Numbered from the stretch's first letter, positions 54,010 through 63,446 are shown. The stretch is DNA of 64,000 nt from Aequorivita vitellina (GCF_022008365.1 NZ_JAIRBA010000002.1:62001-126000); one strand, 5' to 3'. Numbers and translations are program-made. Notes: generated from the sequence alone by a model not told the origin.

Positions 54010-54444
54010 CTATTTTATGTATAAACAATTTCGGCCATAATCTATTACCGCTCGGTGCTCTTTTAAAAAATCGGCGCCAATTATTCCGTTGATGGCACTT
54101 TCATTAGCCTGCAAAAGCGCTTCGTTAACGTGAGAGAGATCAAAAAGTACAAAGTCCATGTTTTTTATACTCCATTTGTTTATGTTGAATTCATTTCCTC
54201 GGGAAAACATAGTTTCCATATTTGTGGCTCCGGCCCCAGCGGCTTTAATAATGCTGTCTTCGCTTATCAACAAAAAGTGGGCGCTATCGGTAATGCCCAC
54301 ACAGCTTGTAGAAGCTCCAGTATCTAAAATAAACGAACCTAAAACACCGTTAATTTTCGCCGAAAAAAGGTAGTGACCGGTGTTGAGCCTTTTTAAAGGA
54401 ATGCGATAAAATCCTTCGGCTTCAATAAATTTGCGTAATTGCAT
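54010..54444 (-). CDS. Retropepsin-like aspartic protease family protein
   Basis: A 144-aa protein with the aspartic protease triad FILDTGASTS at about residue 39 and hydrophobic-hydrophobic-Gly IIGADFL near residue 120, as in single-domain, dimeric retropepsin-like proteins of bacteria. No signal peptide is seen, so it should be cytoplasmic. The start at 54444 (MQLRKFIEAEGF) was chosen because a -7 element, TATCTTTG, lies 13 bases upstream; the frame is open further but overlaps tatD. Substrates are unknown. Confidence 0.82.
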   Translation of the reverse strand: MQLRKFIEAEGFYRIPLKRLNTGHYLFSAKINGVLGSFILDTGASTSCVGITDSAHFLLISEDSIIKAAGAGATNMETMFSRGNEFNINKWSIKNMDFVLFDLSHVNEALLQANESAINGIIGADFLKEHRAVIDYGRNCLYIK

Positions 54445-54457
54445 CAATTTTTTTGTG

Positions 54458-54487
54458 CAAAGATAGCAAACAAAATAAGTAGCTTTG
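54458..54487. promoter_or_regulatory. Divergent promoters of the retropepsin and tatD genes
   Basis: Minus-strand TATCTTTG at 54465-54458 and plus-strand TAGCTTTG at 54480-54487 are 14 bases apart and back to back. The plus one is only five bases from the tatD ATG, implying a leaderless mRNA. Confidence 0.6.
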
Positions 54488-54492
54488 CAACT

Positions 54493-55257
54493 ATGTTGAC
54501 AGACACACACACCCATTTGTACAGCGATGCTTTTGCCGAAGACCGAAACAAAATGATGCAGCGCGCTTTTGATGCAGGTATAAAACGTTTTTTTATTCCT
54601 GCCATAGATTCTGGTTACACCGAAGCTATGTACGATTTGGAAAAGCAATACCCCGAACATGTTTATTTAATGATGGGCTTGCATCCAACTTCGGTAAAGG
54701 AGAATTTTGAAGAAGAATTGGCGCACGTTGAAGAGCAGTTTAAAAATAGAAGTTTTTATGCCGTGGGCGAAATTGGCATCGATCTTTATTGGGATACTTC
54801 TACTTTAGAAATACAGAAACAAGCTTTTAAGAGGCAAATTCAATTGGCGAAAAAACACAAATTGCCTATTGTTATTCACTGTCGCGACGCTTTTGATGAA
54901 ATTTTTGAAGTTTTGGAAACCGAAAAAAGCGATGACCTTTTCGGAATTTTTCACTGTTTCACTGGTACTATTGAGCAGGCTGAAAGAGCCATTTCGTTTA
55001 ATATGAAATTGGGGATTGGCGGCGTGGTTACTTTCAAAAATGGAAAGATTGATAAATTTTTAAATGAAATTCCACTGAAGCATATCGTTTTGGAAACCGA
55101 TTCGCCCTACCTTGCCCCAGTACCTTTTCGCGGAAAAAGGAATGAAAGCAGTTATTTAGCGTTGGTCTGCAAAAAACTTTCAGAAATTTACGATGTTCCG
55201 GAACCGGAAATAGCGAAGATTACAACTGATAATTCCAAAGCGATTTTTGGAATATAA
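54493..55257 (+). CDS. TatD-family metal-dependent hydrolase
   Basis: A 254-aa TIM-barrel hydrolase, family of 3'-5' DNA exonucleases and D-aminoacyl-tRNA deacylases. The metal ligands are seen: DTHTHLY at residues 3-9, GEIGID near 92, HCRDAF near 130, HCFTG near 155, and TDSPYLAP near 203. The start at 54493 (MLTDTHTHLY) fits the family and the promoter; the frame is open 18 codons upstream, across the promoter. The gene is followed by the asparaginase 16 bases later, in one operon. Confidence 0.93.
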   Translation: MLTDTHTHLYSDAFAEDRNKMMQRAFDAGIKRFFIPAIDSGYTEAMYDLEKQYPEHVYLMMGLHPTSVKENFEEELAHVEEQFKNRSFYAVGEIGIDLYWDTSTLEIQKQAFKRQIQLAKKHKLPIVIHCRDAFDEIFEVLETEKSDDLFGIFHCFTGTIEQAERAISFNMKLGIGGVVTFKNGKIDKFLNEIPLKHIVLETDSPYLAPVPFRGKRNESSYLALVCKKLSEIYDVPEPEIAKITTDNSKAIFGI

Positions 55258-55273
55258 ATAGGTATAAAAAAAT

Positions 55274-56302
55274 ATGACAAAAACACCAAAAATACTCCTT
55301 ATATATACTGGCGGAACCATCGGGATGATAAAGGATTTTGAAACCGGTGCGCTGCGCAATTTCAATTTTGATGAATTGCTGAACCATATTCCCGAGCTGA
55401 AACTGTTAGATTGCGATATTACAACTACTTCCTTTCCAGAACCAATAGACAGTTCTAATATGAGTCCAAAATTCTGGGTGGATATTGCCACCATAATTGA
55501 AGCTAATTATGAAAAAATGGATGGTTTTGTGGTGCTTCACGGTAGCGATACTATGAGTTACACCGCTTCGGCCTTGAGTTTTATGCTAGAGAATTTGGGC
55601 AAACCAGTTGTTTTTACTGGCTCGCAATTACCAATTGGTGATTTGCGTACAGATGCAAAGGAAAATTTAATTACCTCTATTCAGATAGCTTCGTTGCAAG
55701 AAAAGGGAGTTTCAAAAATTGCTGAAGTTTGCCTCTATTTTGAATACAAATTATACCGCGCCAACAGAACAACCAAGATTAATGCCGAACATTTTGAAGC
55801 TTTTGCATCGCTCAACTATCCAGAGCTGGTGCAAAGCGGGGTGCATTTGGTAGTTAATAATGAAGCACTTTACAGGCCAAACCGCAGAAAAAAACTAAAA
55901 GTTCACAAAATATTGGAAAGCAATGTGCTTTTGGTGAAAATGTTTCCGGGTATTGATCAGGCTACCATTAACTATATTTTTGATTACCCAGACTTAAACG
56001 GATTGATAATTGAGACATATGGAAGCGGCAATGTTACCAATGCCAGTTGGTTTATAAACTCTCTTAAAAAAGTGATTAAAAAGGGAATACCTGTAGTAAA
56101 TGTTACACAATGTTCTGGCGGAAGTGTAAATATGGGGTTGTATGAAACCAGTACCGATCTTAAAAAAATAGGTGTTATTAGCGGAAAAGATTGCACTACG
56201 GAAGCTGCCTTGGCAAAATTGATGTATTTGTTGGGTCAAAATATTTCGGCTAAAAGCTTCAAAACCATATTTGAAACCTCTTTGCGCGGCGAAATGCACT
56301 AA
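55274..56302 (+). CDS. ansA: Type I (cytoplasmic) L-asparaginase
   Basis: A 342-aa enzyme hydrolysing Asn to Asp and ammonia. The two catalytic threonine motifs are IYTGGTIGM (Thr about residue 14) and HGSDTMSYTAS (about residue 93), with the Lys-containing region further down. It has no signal peptide, which sets it apart from periplasmic type II enzymes. It follows tatD closely; this neighbour pair is common in the family. Confidence 0.92.
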   Translation: MTKTPKILLIYTGGTIGMIKDFETGALRNFNFDELLNHIPELKLLDCDITTTSFPEPIDSSNMSPKFWVDIATIIEANYEKMDGFVVLHGSDTMSYTASALSFMLENLGKPVVFTGSQLPIGDLRTDAKENLITSIQIASLQEKGVSKIAEVCLYFEYKLYRANRTTKINAEHFEAFASLNYPELVQSGVHLVVNNEALYRPNRRKKLKVHKILESNVLLVKMFPGIDQATINYIFDYPDLNGLIIETYGSGNVTNASWFINSLKKVIKKGIPVVNVTQCSGGSVNMGLYETSTDLKKIGVISGKDCTTEAALAKLMYLLGQNISAKSFKTIFETSLRGEMH

Positions 56303-56461
56303 ATTATCTTTTAAAATTATTTTGTAGCGTTATTTTTTTTTTGATATTTGGCACTCGTTTCAAACAAATGCCTTATTTTAATTCTGAAGCGTGGCATTTT
56401 CTCGAAATTATTTGAAATATACGTTTACTGCTGTGTGAGGCGTACAGTAGTAACGAAATTT

Positions 56462-56549
56462 AGAGAGGTGGCCGAGTGGTCGAAGGCGCACGCCTGGAAA
56501 GTGTGTATACGCCACAAGCGTATCGAGGGTTCGAATCCCTTCCTCTCTG
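56462..56549 (+). tRNA. tRNA-Ser (anticodon GGA)
   Basis: An 88-base class II tRNA: acceptor AGAGAGG / CCTCTCT, discriminator G, D-arm GGCCGAGTGGTCGAAGGC, anticodon stem CACGC / GTGTG closing CTGGAAA with anticodon GGA, a long variable arm, and T-loop GTTCGAATC. CCA is not encoded. It reads UCC and UCU. Confidence 0.95.
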
Positions 56550-56669
56550 CGATTAACAAATAGACTATTATAAAACTCATTTTGAGTGTCAATTAATATT
56601 CTTGCAGATTAACTAAATTATTTTATATCTTTAAACCCTTAACTAAAAACAAACTTTAAGTCGATAGCA

Positions 56670-57479
56670 ATGAAAAAATTATTTTCTATTATGGCGGTTG
56701 CCTCAATGGTATTTGTAGGCACATTAAACGCTAACGCTTCAACAGCGAAGACAATGCCAATTAGTTCTCAAGCTTTGGTAACAGCAGCCACAGTTTCATT
56801 CATTCAAGATGAAACAGCACCAGCAGCAGAACCCGAAAAAGGATTCCATCAAATGTTAAAAGAGCGTTTTGTGGAAGGTGGTCCTGCATTTATGGGGATT
56901 GTACTATTGTGTTTAATTCTAGGCTTGGCAATTGCTATTGAAAGAATTATCTACCTTAATCTCTCAACTACCAATACGCAAAAACTAGCCCAACAAGTAG
57001 AAGATGCTTTAAACAGCGGTGGCATTGAAGCTGCTAAAGAAGTATGTAGAAACACAAAAGGCCCAGTTGCTTCAATCTATTACCAAGGTTTAGATCGAGC
57101 TCACGAAGGCATCGATATTGCTGAAAAAGCGGTTGTAGCCTACGGTGGTGTGCAAATGGGACAACTTGAAAAGAACGTTTCTTGGATTTCATTATTTATC
57201 GCAATTGCACCTATGCTTGGTTTCATGGGTACTGTAATTGGTATGATTGATGCATTCGATAAAATCCAGGCGGCGGGTGATATGAACCCATCATTGGTTG
57301 CGGGAGGTATTAAAGTAGCACTTTTAACAACTGTATTTGGTTTAATTGTGGCCATTATCCTTCAAGTATTCTACAACTATATTATCGCTAAAATTGATAG
57401 TATCGTTAACAGTATGGAAGATGCTTCTATTACTTTAATCGATATGTTATTCGATTACAAAACAAAAAATAAAATCTAA
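56670..57479 (+). CDS. exbB: MotA/TolQ/ExbB proton-channel protein
   Basis: A 269-aa inner-membrane protein of the ExbB-ExbD-TonB energiser. It has an N-terminal hydrophobic segment, a second helix at about 70-92 (MGIVLLCLILGLAIAIERII), and the channel helices at about 165-235 (LFIAIAPMLGFMGTVIGMID; IKVALLTTVFGLIVAIILQV), in which the conserved GTVxGM and TxxG motifs occur. It heads an operon exbB-TM-exbD-exbD. It would power TonB-dependent receptors such as the one at 24.4-27.2 kb. Confidence 0.93.
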   Translation: MKKLFSIMAVASMVFVGTLNANASTAKTMPISSQALVTAATVSFIQDETAPAAEPEKGFHQMLKERFVEGGPAFMGIVLLCLILGLAIAIERIIYLNLSTTNTQKLAQQVEDALNSGGIEAAKEVCRNTKGPVASIYYQGLDRAHEGIDIAEKAVVAYGGVQMGQLEKNVSWISLFIAIAPMLGFMGTVIGMIDAFDKIQAAGDMNPSLVAGGIKVALLTTVFGLIVAIILQVFYNYIIAKIDSIVNSMEDASITLIDMLFDYKTKNKI

Positions 57480-57491
57480 ACAAACCACAAG

Positions 57492-57917
57492 ATGGCATTA
57501 CATAAAATATTAAAAATTGTAGCATTGCTTTTAAGCGTTGCGGGAATTATTTTTCTTGCAATGATCATTGCAAAAGGTGATACTGCTGTCGTTGAAACTG
57601 GCGAAGGAGTTGATGGTTTCCTGTATGTGGCTTATATTATATTTGCTATTACAGTAGCGTTTGTTCTCTTCTTTGTGGTGAAAGGAATCTTTGCAGGCAA
57701 TATTAAAAACACGCTTATATCTGTCGGGGCTTTTCTACTTATTGTAGTTGTATCCTATGTTTTATCAGATGGTAATCCGTTAGCAACACAAGATGGCGGA
57801 ATGCTTTCCGAAAGCGGCTCTAAATGGGTAGGTACAGGATTGTACGCTTTTTACATATTAGCTATAATCGCAGTAGGCTCTATGGTTTTCGGCGGAATTA
57901 AAAAAGTAACAAAATAA
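57492..57917 (+). CDS. Four-helix membrane protein of the exb operon
   Basis: A 141-aa hydrophobic protein with four predicted membrane helices (about residues 8-27, 46-66, 74-92, 112-134) and no known motif. It lies between exbB and the first exbD, and its stop overlaps the exbD start by one base (TAATG), so it is translated in step with the complex. In flavobacteria an unnamed membrane protein at this spot is usual, suggesting it belongs to the energiser, but its role is unknown. Confidence 0.75.
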   Translation: MALHKILKIVALLLSVAGIIFLAMIIAKGDTAVVETGEGVDGFLYVAYIIFAITVAFVLFFVVKGIFAGNIKNTLISVGAFLLIVVVSYVLSDGNPLATQDGGMLSESGSKWVGTGLYAFYILAIIAVGSMVFGGIKKVTK

Positions 57918-58543
57918 TGGCAAGAAGAGCAACACCTGAAGTAAACGCAGGGTCGATGGCTGACATCGCTTTCCTATTACTTATCTTTTTCTTGGTAACA
58001 ACTACCATTGAAAAGGATAAAGGAATTGCACGACAGTTGCCGCCCATTGAAGAAATTGTTGACCCGCCAAAAATTAAAGAAAAGAACTTGTTTATTGTAA
58101 ATGTAAACAGAGATGACCAACTATTAGTTGAAGAAAAACTAATGGAGCTCAAAGATCTGCGCCAAGCAGCAATCACTTTTCTAGATAATGGAGGAGCACC
58201 TTCTGGTAGCCCAGAATATTGCAATTATTGCAAAGGACCCCGAAGCCCGGAGTCTTCAGATAATCCAGAGAAGGCAGTAATATCAGTTCAGAACGATAGA
58301 CTTACCTCGTATAAAATGTATATCGCTGTTCAAAATGAATTGGTAGCAGCATACAACTTTTTAAGAGATAGAGAATCTGAAAGGCTTTACGGATGGAAAT
58401 TTACCGAAATGACCAAAGAACTTGATGAAGGAAAGATAAAAGGCGAGGCTGCTAAAGAAGCTCTTCAGGAGAAACTGGAGACAATTCAGAAGTTATTTCC
58501 TATGAAATTATCGGAAGCTGAACCTAAAAAATCTGGACAATAA
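57917..58543 (+). CDS. ExbD/TolR-family protein with a periplasmic CxxC insert
   Basis: A 208-aa ExbD: single helix at about 14-30 (MADIAFLLLIFFLVTTT) with the essential Asp16, followed by a periplasmic domain. Compared with an ordinary ExbD of about 140-160 aa it has an insert around residues 90-120 containing Cys102 and Cys105 (EYCNYCKGPRSPESSD) and a charged helical C-terminus. It is co-encoded with a second, plain exbD. The insert is a feature of flavobacterial paralogues as far as I recall; its function is unknown. Confidence 0.88.
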   Translation: MARRATPEVNAGSMADIAFLLLIFFLVTTTIEKDKGIARQLPPIEEIVDPPKIKEKNLFIVNVNRDDQLLVEEKLMELKDLRQAAITFLDNGGAPSGSPEYCNYCKGPRSPESSDNPEKAVISVQNDRLTSYKMYIAVQNELVAAYNFLRDRESERLYGWKFTEMTKELDEGKIKGEAAKEALQEKLETIQKLFPMKLSEAEPKKSGQ

Positions 58544-58553
58544 TAATACAACT

Positions 58554-59027
58554 ATGTCGAAGTTTAGAAAGAAAAAAAGTAACGAACTACCGCCAGTGAG
58601 CACCGCTTCCCTGCCAGATATCGTCTTTATGTTATTATTCTTTTTTATGGTAGTAACTGTATTGCGTGATGACAATTTACTCGTTCAGAATAAATTGCCA
58701 AAGGCAGATCAAGTTGAAAAATTGAAAAAGGATCGTTCCGTTTATATTTACGCTGGTAAACCAAGTGCAAGATACCAGGATAAATTTGGTACTGAGGCTA
58801 AAATTCAAATTGGTGATAAATACACAGATATAACCAATATTAAATTTGCTTTAACTGAAATGCGCCAGAAATTACTACCTGAACTTCAGGATAAGGTTAT
58901 GGTTGCATTAAAGGTTGATGAGGATACCAACACGGGTATGGTTACAGATATTAAACAACAATTACGTGAATTGAATATGTTAAAGCTTATTTACATTACC
59001 ACTCCGGGTAATGAGTTAAATAACTAA
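58554..59027 (+). CDS. ExbD/TolR-family protein (second copy)
   Basis: A 157-aa ExbD: cytoplasmic N-terminus, helix at about 21-40 (LPDIVFMLLFFFMVVTVLRD) with the conserved Asp, and a standard periplasmic domain. It starts 10 bases after the first exbD. Two exbD genes with one exbB is common in Bacteroidota and may serve different TonB proteins. Confidence 0.92.
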   Translation: MSKFRKKKSNELPPVSTASLPDIVFMLLFFFMVVTVLRDDNLLVQNKLPKADQVEKLKKDRSVYIYAGKPSARYQDKFGTEAKIQIGDKYTDITNIKFALTEMRQKLLPELQDKVMVALKVDEDTNTGMVTDIKQQLRELNMLKLIYITTPGNELNN

Positions 59028-59046
59028 ATAGGTGTTAATAAATTTT

Positions 59047-59087
59047 AAAACGCCTTGAACCGTAGTTTATGGTTCAAGGCGTTTTTT
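59047..59087 (+). terminator. Terminator of the exb operon
   Basis: A 15-pair stem (AAAACGCCTTGAACC / GGTTCAAGGCGTTTT) with nine-base loop and T-run. Confidence 0.95.
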
Positions 59088-59089
59088 GT

Positions 59090-59121
59090 TTGCTGTATTC
59101 TTGAAAATACAATTATCTTTG
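59090..59121 (+). promoter_or_regulatory. Promoter of the PorT-like gene
   Basis: TTG at 59090-59092, 21 bases, TATCTTTG at 59114-59121; the ATG follows only six bases later (59128), so the mRNA is probably leaderless. Confidence 0.6.
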
Positions 59122-59127
59122 ATTGTT

Positions 59128-59832
59128 ATGCCGAAAGCCCTTAAAATATTCTTTACATTGTTGCTAATTCTGGTTTCAATACCAACTTTGGCTCAAGATA
59201 CCATAGCTTCAGCTAATGTTGATACAGAATATCGCGAAGATCAATTTTATATTGGTGTAACGTATAACCTTCCTTTGGGACTTCCGACTGGTGGAAATAT
59301 TCGTGGACTATCCGGAGGGCTCCAATTAGGATTCTTACGCGATATGCCAATTAACAAAAGACGTAATTTGGCTATTGCCATTGGAGCCGGTCTTGCCTTA
59401 GATCAATTTGGCCAAAATCTTTTTATAGGTGAGACCGAAAACGATGAAACCATTTTTAGAATTTTAGACGGAACCGTGCAATTTACACGAAACCGATTTA
59501 ATATGGCCGTAATAGAAGCCCCTATAGAATTTAGATGGCGAACCTCTACAGCTTCAACATATAAGTTTTGGAGAGTTTACACGGGGTTTAGGGTTGGATA
59601 TGCATATTGGTATAAATCTACATTTAAGCAGCCAGGAAACACCGTTAATCAAACTAAAATTTCCGAATTTGATCCTATAAGACTTTCTGCTACTATAAGT
59701 ATGGGGTACAATACGTTTAACTTTTTTGCCTCGTATAGCATAAATCCTTTCTTTAAGGATGCCGTTACCGTAAATGGCAATAACGTAGATTTTAAAACAT
59801 TAAAAGTAGGTTTGTTGTTTTATATTCTATAA
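59128..59832 (+). CDS. Outer-membrane beta-barrel protein, PorT-like
   Basis: A 234-aa exported barrel with signal peptide (ending TLAQ) and regular strands (FYIGVTYNLPLGLPTG, GGLQLGFLRDMPI, APIEFRWRTSTAS, FRVGYAYWYKSTF) ending in LLFYIL. The overall pattern is that of the PorT family, some members of which (PorT/SprT) are needed for type IX secretion; whether this one is the T9SS component cannot be decided here. The start at 59128 follows the -7 element; an earlier frame start is in the exb terminator. It ends tail-to-tail, overlapping by six bases, with the next gene. Confidence 0.75.
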   Translation: MPKALKIFFTLLLILVSIPTLAQDTIASANVDTEYREDQFYIGVTYNLPLGLPTGGNIRGLSGGLQLGFLRDMPINKRRNLAIAIGAGLALDQFGQNLFIGETENDETIFRILDGTVQFTRNRFNMAVIEAPIEFRWRTSTASTYKFWRVYTGFRVGYAYWYKSTFKQPGNTVNQTKISEFDPIRLSATISMGYNTFNFFASYSINPFFKDAVTVNGNNVDFKTLKVGLLFYIL

Positions 59833-60432
59833 CCAAAAACTGAAAAGAATTAATTGGGGTATTGCTCCCAAAAATAGGCCGATTCCTAGTTCGGCATAGG
59901 TGTGCGCATTACCATTTAAGCGCGATGATGCTACCCAACCATTAACAAACAAAAAGAAACTGATTGTAACCAGTAGGTTTATTTTAAAGTGAGCACTCAA
60001 GCCAACAAGAAACATTAAAATTCCCGCTACACCCATTTGGTGCAAACTTATTTTTTGTTTAAAAAGAACCATTACCAGCGCACTAAAGGCCGAGAAAAGT
60101 AACCCCACAAAAAAATAGTACAATTCAGGATCTTCGTACGGGTCAAAAATCATTTTAATGATTAACAACAACAAAATACACTGTATCATTAATGGAAACT
60201 TTCGTTCCTTAACGTGCTTTAAATAAATGGATTCTACTACTCCTAAGTTTTTTAATAGGAAAAAAACAACTACCGGTATTATTAGAGTAATAATGGTAAT
60301 GCCAAAAAGATTGGCGCGCATTATTTCGGGGTCTAAATACCTTGGAGTTACTATAAAATAGAGCATAGTGCCCAAAAGTGGCATTAAAAGCGGATGAAAA
60401 ATATACGAAGCGGCTTTTAAAAAAATTCTCAT
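59827..60432 (-). CDS. Multi-pass membrane protein, weakly PAP2-like
   Basis: A 201-aa inner-membrane protein with six hydrophobic segments, starting MRIFLKAASYIFHPLLMPLL. The second half (LHQMGVAGILMFLVGLSAHF ... SRLNGNAHTYAELGIGLFLG) recalls the layout of PAP2 phosphatases (His near a glycine-rich helix, later 'aHt..e...G...G'), but the full catalytic set is not seen. Its start overlaps the rpoN stop by one base, so it is co-transcribed with rpoN. Function unknown; conserved beside rpoN in flavobacteria as far as I recall. Confidence 0.75.
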   Translation of the reverse strand: MRIFLKAASYIFHPLLMPLLGTMLYFIVTPRYLDPEIMRANLFGITIITLIIPVVVFFLLKNLGVVESIYLKHVKERKFPLMIQCILLLLIIKMIFDPYEDPELYYFFVGLLFSAFSALVMVLFKQKISLHQMGVAGILMFLVGLSAHFKINLLVTISFFLFVNGWVASSRLNGNAHTYAELGIGLFLGAIPQLILFSFWL

Positions 60433-61895
60433 TAAATCTCCTTTCTTAGTCTTGCAACGGGAAGATCCAATTGCTCGCGATATTTAGCAATGGTTCGACG
60501 CGCAATTGGGTAGCCTTTTTCGAGCAAAATTTTCGCTAACTTGTCGTCTGTATACGGCTTCTTTTTGTTTTCTTCGGAAATCGTAATTTCCAAAATTTTC
60601 TTAATTTCCTTAGTAGAAACATCTTCACCTTGATCGTTTTTCATCGACTCGCTAAAAAACTCTTTAATCAATTTTGTTCCGTAAGGTGTATCTACATATT
60701 TGCTATTCGCCACGCGCGAAACCGTGGAAACATCCATATTAATTTTGTCTGCAATGTCTTTTAGAATCATTGGCTTTAGCTTTCGCTCATCGCCGCTTAA
60801 AAAATATTCCTTTTGGTGGTGCATTATGGAGTTCATGGTTATAAATAACGTTTGCTGCCTTTGTTTAATGGCATCTATAAACCATTTGGCGGCATCCAGC
60901 TTCTGTTTAATAAACATGACGGCATCTTTCTGTGCTTTCGACTTTTCTTTCGACTCTTTGTAGCCTTTCAACATATTGGTGTAATCGTGGCTAACGTGTA
61001 ACTCGGGCGCGTTTCTTCCGTTTAGCGTAAGTTCCAATTCGCCATCAACAATCCGAATTGCGAAATCGGGAACTACGTGTTCTACAATTCTATTATTTCC
61101 CGAATAATTTCCGCCGGGTTTCGGGTTTAATGCTTCAATTTCGTGAATTGCATCGCGAAGCTGGTCTTCGGTAATATCAAGTTTTTGAATAAGTTTTTTG
61201 TAATGCTTTTTGCTGAAATGGTCAAACGAATCGTCAATTATATCAATTGCCAAGGCAACTGAAAGTTTGGGTTCTTTTCGTTCTAGCTGCAACAATAAAC
61301 ATTCCTGAAGATCGCGGGCGGCCACTCCCGCCGGATCTAATTCCTGAACTACTTTCAGCACTTTTTCAACTTTATCTTCGGTGGTGTAAACATTTTGCGT
61401 AAACGCCAGATCGTCAACTATATCTTGAAGGTCGCGACGTATATAACCGCTTTCATCTACACTGCCCACTAAAAAATGAGCAATATCTTTTTCTTCGTCG
61501 GTTAAGCGATAGGTGTTTAGTTGCTGCATTAAGTACTGCGTAAAGGAGGTGCCGGCCGCGTAAGGCATTTGGCGTTCCTCGTCGTCTGCACTGTAGTTGC
61601 TGGCAGAAAGTTTGTAGCTTGGCACTTCATCATCACTTAAATAATCGTCAACGTTTATATCGGTTTCAATTACTTCGTTACCTTCGTCGTAATCATCGTT
61701 AAATTCGTCATTGCTAAATTCGTCCTCAAAACTATCACTGTCATCTTTTCCGCTTTCTAAAGCAGGGTTTATCTCCAATTCTTGGGCAATTCGTTGCTCA
61801 AAAGCTTGCGTAGGTAGTTGAATCATCTTCATCAACTGTATTTGTTGAGGCGATAATTTCTGGGAGAGTTTAAAGCTTAATTGTTGTTTTAACAT
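60432..61895 (-). CDS. rpoN: RNA polymerase sigma-54 factor
   Basis: A 487-aa sigma-N. Region I is the Gln/Leu-rich start (LSFKLSQKLSPQQIQLMKMI), followed by a strongly acidic linker at residues 50-90 (DDSDSFEDEFSNDEFNDDYD), the core-binding part, the HTH region, and the RpoN box ARRTIAKYRE near the C-terminus. It needs an AAA+ enhancer-binding activator, none of which is in the window. It is the first gene of a two-gene unit with the membrane protein after it and is separated from asnS by a terminator. Confidence 0.96.
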   Translation of the reverse strand: MLKQQLSFKLSQKLSPQQIQLMKMIQLPTQAFEQRIAQELEINPALESGKDDSDSFEDEFSNDEFNDDYDEGNEVIETDINVDDYLSDDEVPSYKLSASNYSADDEERQMPYAAGTSFTQYLMQQLNTYRLTDEEKDIAHFLVGSVDESGYIRRDLQDIVDDLAFTQNVYTTEDKVEKVLKVVQELDPAGVAARDLQECLLLQLERKEPKLSVALAIDIIDDSFDHFSKKHYKKLIQKLDITEDQLRDAIHEIEALNPKPGGNYSGNNRIVEHVVPDFAIRIVDGELELTLNGRNAPELHVSHDYTNMLKGYKESKEKSKAQKDAVMFIKQKLDAAKWFIDAIKQRQQTLFITMNSIMHHQKEYFLSGDERKLKPMILKDIADKINMDVSTVSRVANSKYVDTPYGTKLIKEFFSESMKNDQGEDVSTKEIKKILEITISEENKKKPYTDDKLAKILLEKGYPIARRTIAKYREQLDLPVARLRKEI

Positions 61896-61921
61896 GATAT
61901 ATTTTACTACTTCATAAAGTT

Positions 61922-61961
61922 AAAAAAAACCAGCTACTAAAATAGTGAAGTAGCTAGTTTT
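61922..61961 (-). terminator. Terminator after asnS
   Basis: AAACCAGCTACT / AGTAGCTAGTTT with one G-U, followed by eight T on the minus strand. Confidence 0.85.
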
Positions 61962-61984
61962 AATACAATCTTATGCTTTTTAAA

Positions 61985-63427
61985 TTAGAACTCGGCGTTG
62001 CCTGGAGTTCTTGGATACGGAATTACGTCGCGAATGTTGCCCATGCCCGTGGTAAACTGAACCAGACGTTCAAAACCAAGTCCAAAACCACTGTGAACGG
62101 CGGTGCCAAATTTGCGAAGGTCTAGGTACCAATATAATTCCTTTTCGTCAATATTCATGGTTTTCATTTTTTCTAAAAGAATATCGTAACGTTCTTCTCG
62201 TTGTGAACCGCCTACAATTTCACCAATTCCTGGAAAAAGCACATCCATAGCGCGTACGGTTTTGCCGTCGTCGTTTAAGCGCATATAAAATGATTTTATA
62301 TCTGCTGGATAATCAAAAAGAATAACAGGGCATTTAAAATGTTTTTCAACTAAAAACCGCTCGTGTTCACTTTGTAAATCGGCGCCCCATTCTTTAATTA
62401 GGTATTTAAACTTTTTCTTTTGATTTGGTTTAGAGCTTTTTAAAATGTCGATAGCTTCAGTATAACTAACTCTTTTAAAGTTATTTTCCAAAATAAAACG
62501 TAGCTTTTCGCGAAGTTTCATATCGCTGCGATCGGCTTGTGGCTTTGTTTTTTCTTCTTCTAGCAAACGGTTTTCGAGAAATTCTAAATCGTCTGCACAG
62601 TTTTCCAAAGCATAGGTAATAACGTATTTTATAAAGTCTTCTGCCAAATCCATGTTTGCAGCTAAATCGTAAAAAGCAACTTCTGGTTCAATCATCCAAA
62701 ATTCCGCCAAGTGGCGACTGGTGTTTGAATTTTCTGCCCTAAAAGTTGGGCCGAAAGTATAAACTTTACCGAGAGCCATTGCGTAAGTTTCGGCTTCTAA
62801 CTGCCCGCTAACAGTAAGATTGGTTTCTTTTTCGAAGAAATCTTCTTTATAATCTACATTTCCGTTTTTGTCCAATGGCGGGTTTTTCGCGTCTAAATTT
62901 GTAACGCGAAACATTTCGCCAGCTCCTTCGGCATCGCTCCCTGTGATTATTGGCGAGTGCATATAATTAAATCCGTTTTTCTGAAAATATTCGTGAACGG
63001 CAAAAGCTAGTTTAGATCGCGTGCGCATTACGGCGCCAAATGTATTGGTTCTAATTCTTAAATGTGCCTGTTCGCGCAGGGTTTCAAGCGAATGACGCTT
63101 CGGTGAAAGAATGGTACGTTTCACGTCTTCAGGATTGGCTTCGCCCAAAACGGTTAAGTTTGAAACTTGAATTTCTACATTTTGGCCTTGCCCTTGGCTC
63201 TCTACGAGCAAACCAACTACTTCAATAGCGGCACCTACTGTTACTTTTTTGAGAACTTCGTCTTCAAAATTTTCGAAGTCAACCACACATTGAAGCGTAT
63301 TGATTGTTGATCCATCATTTAATGCAATGAAACGGTTACTTCTAAATGAACGTACCCAACCGCGCACCATAACTTTGTGATGAGTGGGTTCACTTTTCAA
63401 TAATTGTACTATTGTTTTGTTTTGCAT
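61985..63427 (-). CDS. asnS: Asparaginyl-tRNA synthetase
   Basis: A 480-aa class IIb synthetase. It has an OB-fold anticodon-binding domain ([19 protein letters not shown]), motif 2 [19 protein letters not shown], and motif 3 region [20 protein letters not shown], the sequence typical of AsnRS rather than AspRS. Direct charging of tRNA-Asn is thus expected. Confidence 0.97.
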   Translation of the reverse strand: MQNKTIVQLLKSEPTHHKVMVRGWVRSFRSNRFIALNDGSTINTLQCVVDFENFEDEVLKKVTVGAAIEVVGLLVESQGQGQNVEIQVSNLTVLGEANPEDVKRTILSPKRHSLETLREQAHLRIRTNTFGAVMRTRSKLAFAVHEYFQKNGFNYMHSPIITGSDAEGAGEMFRVTNLDAKNPPLDKNGNVDYKEDFFEKETNLTVSGQLEAETYAMALGKVYTFGPTFRAENSNTSRHLAEFWMIEPEVAFYDLAANMDLAEDFIKYVITYALENCADDLEFLENRLLEEEKTKPQADRSDMKLREKLRFILENNFKRVSYTEAIDILKSSKPNQKKKFKYLIKEWGADLQSEHERFLVEKHFKCPVILFDYPADIKSFYMRLNDDGKTVRAMDVLFPGIGEIVGGSQREERYDILLEKMKTMNIDEKELYWYLDLRKFGTAVHSGFGLGFERLVQFTTGMGNIRDVIPYPRTPGNAEF

Positions 63428-63446
63428 AATATTAATTTAAGGGGAG

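Noticed and set aside
56348-56563. 71-codon plus-strand open frame
   Set aside because: It overlaps the tRNA-Ser gene completely.
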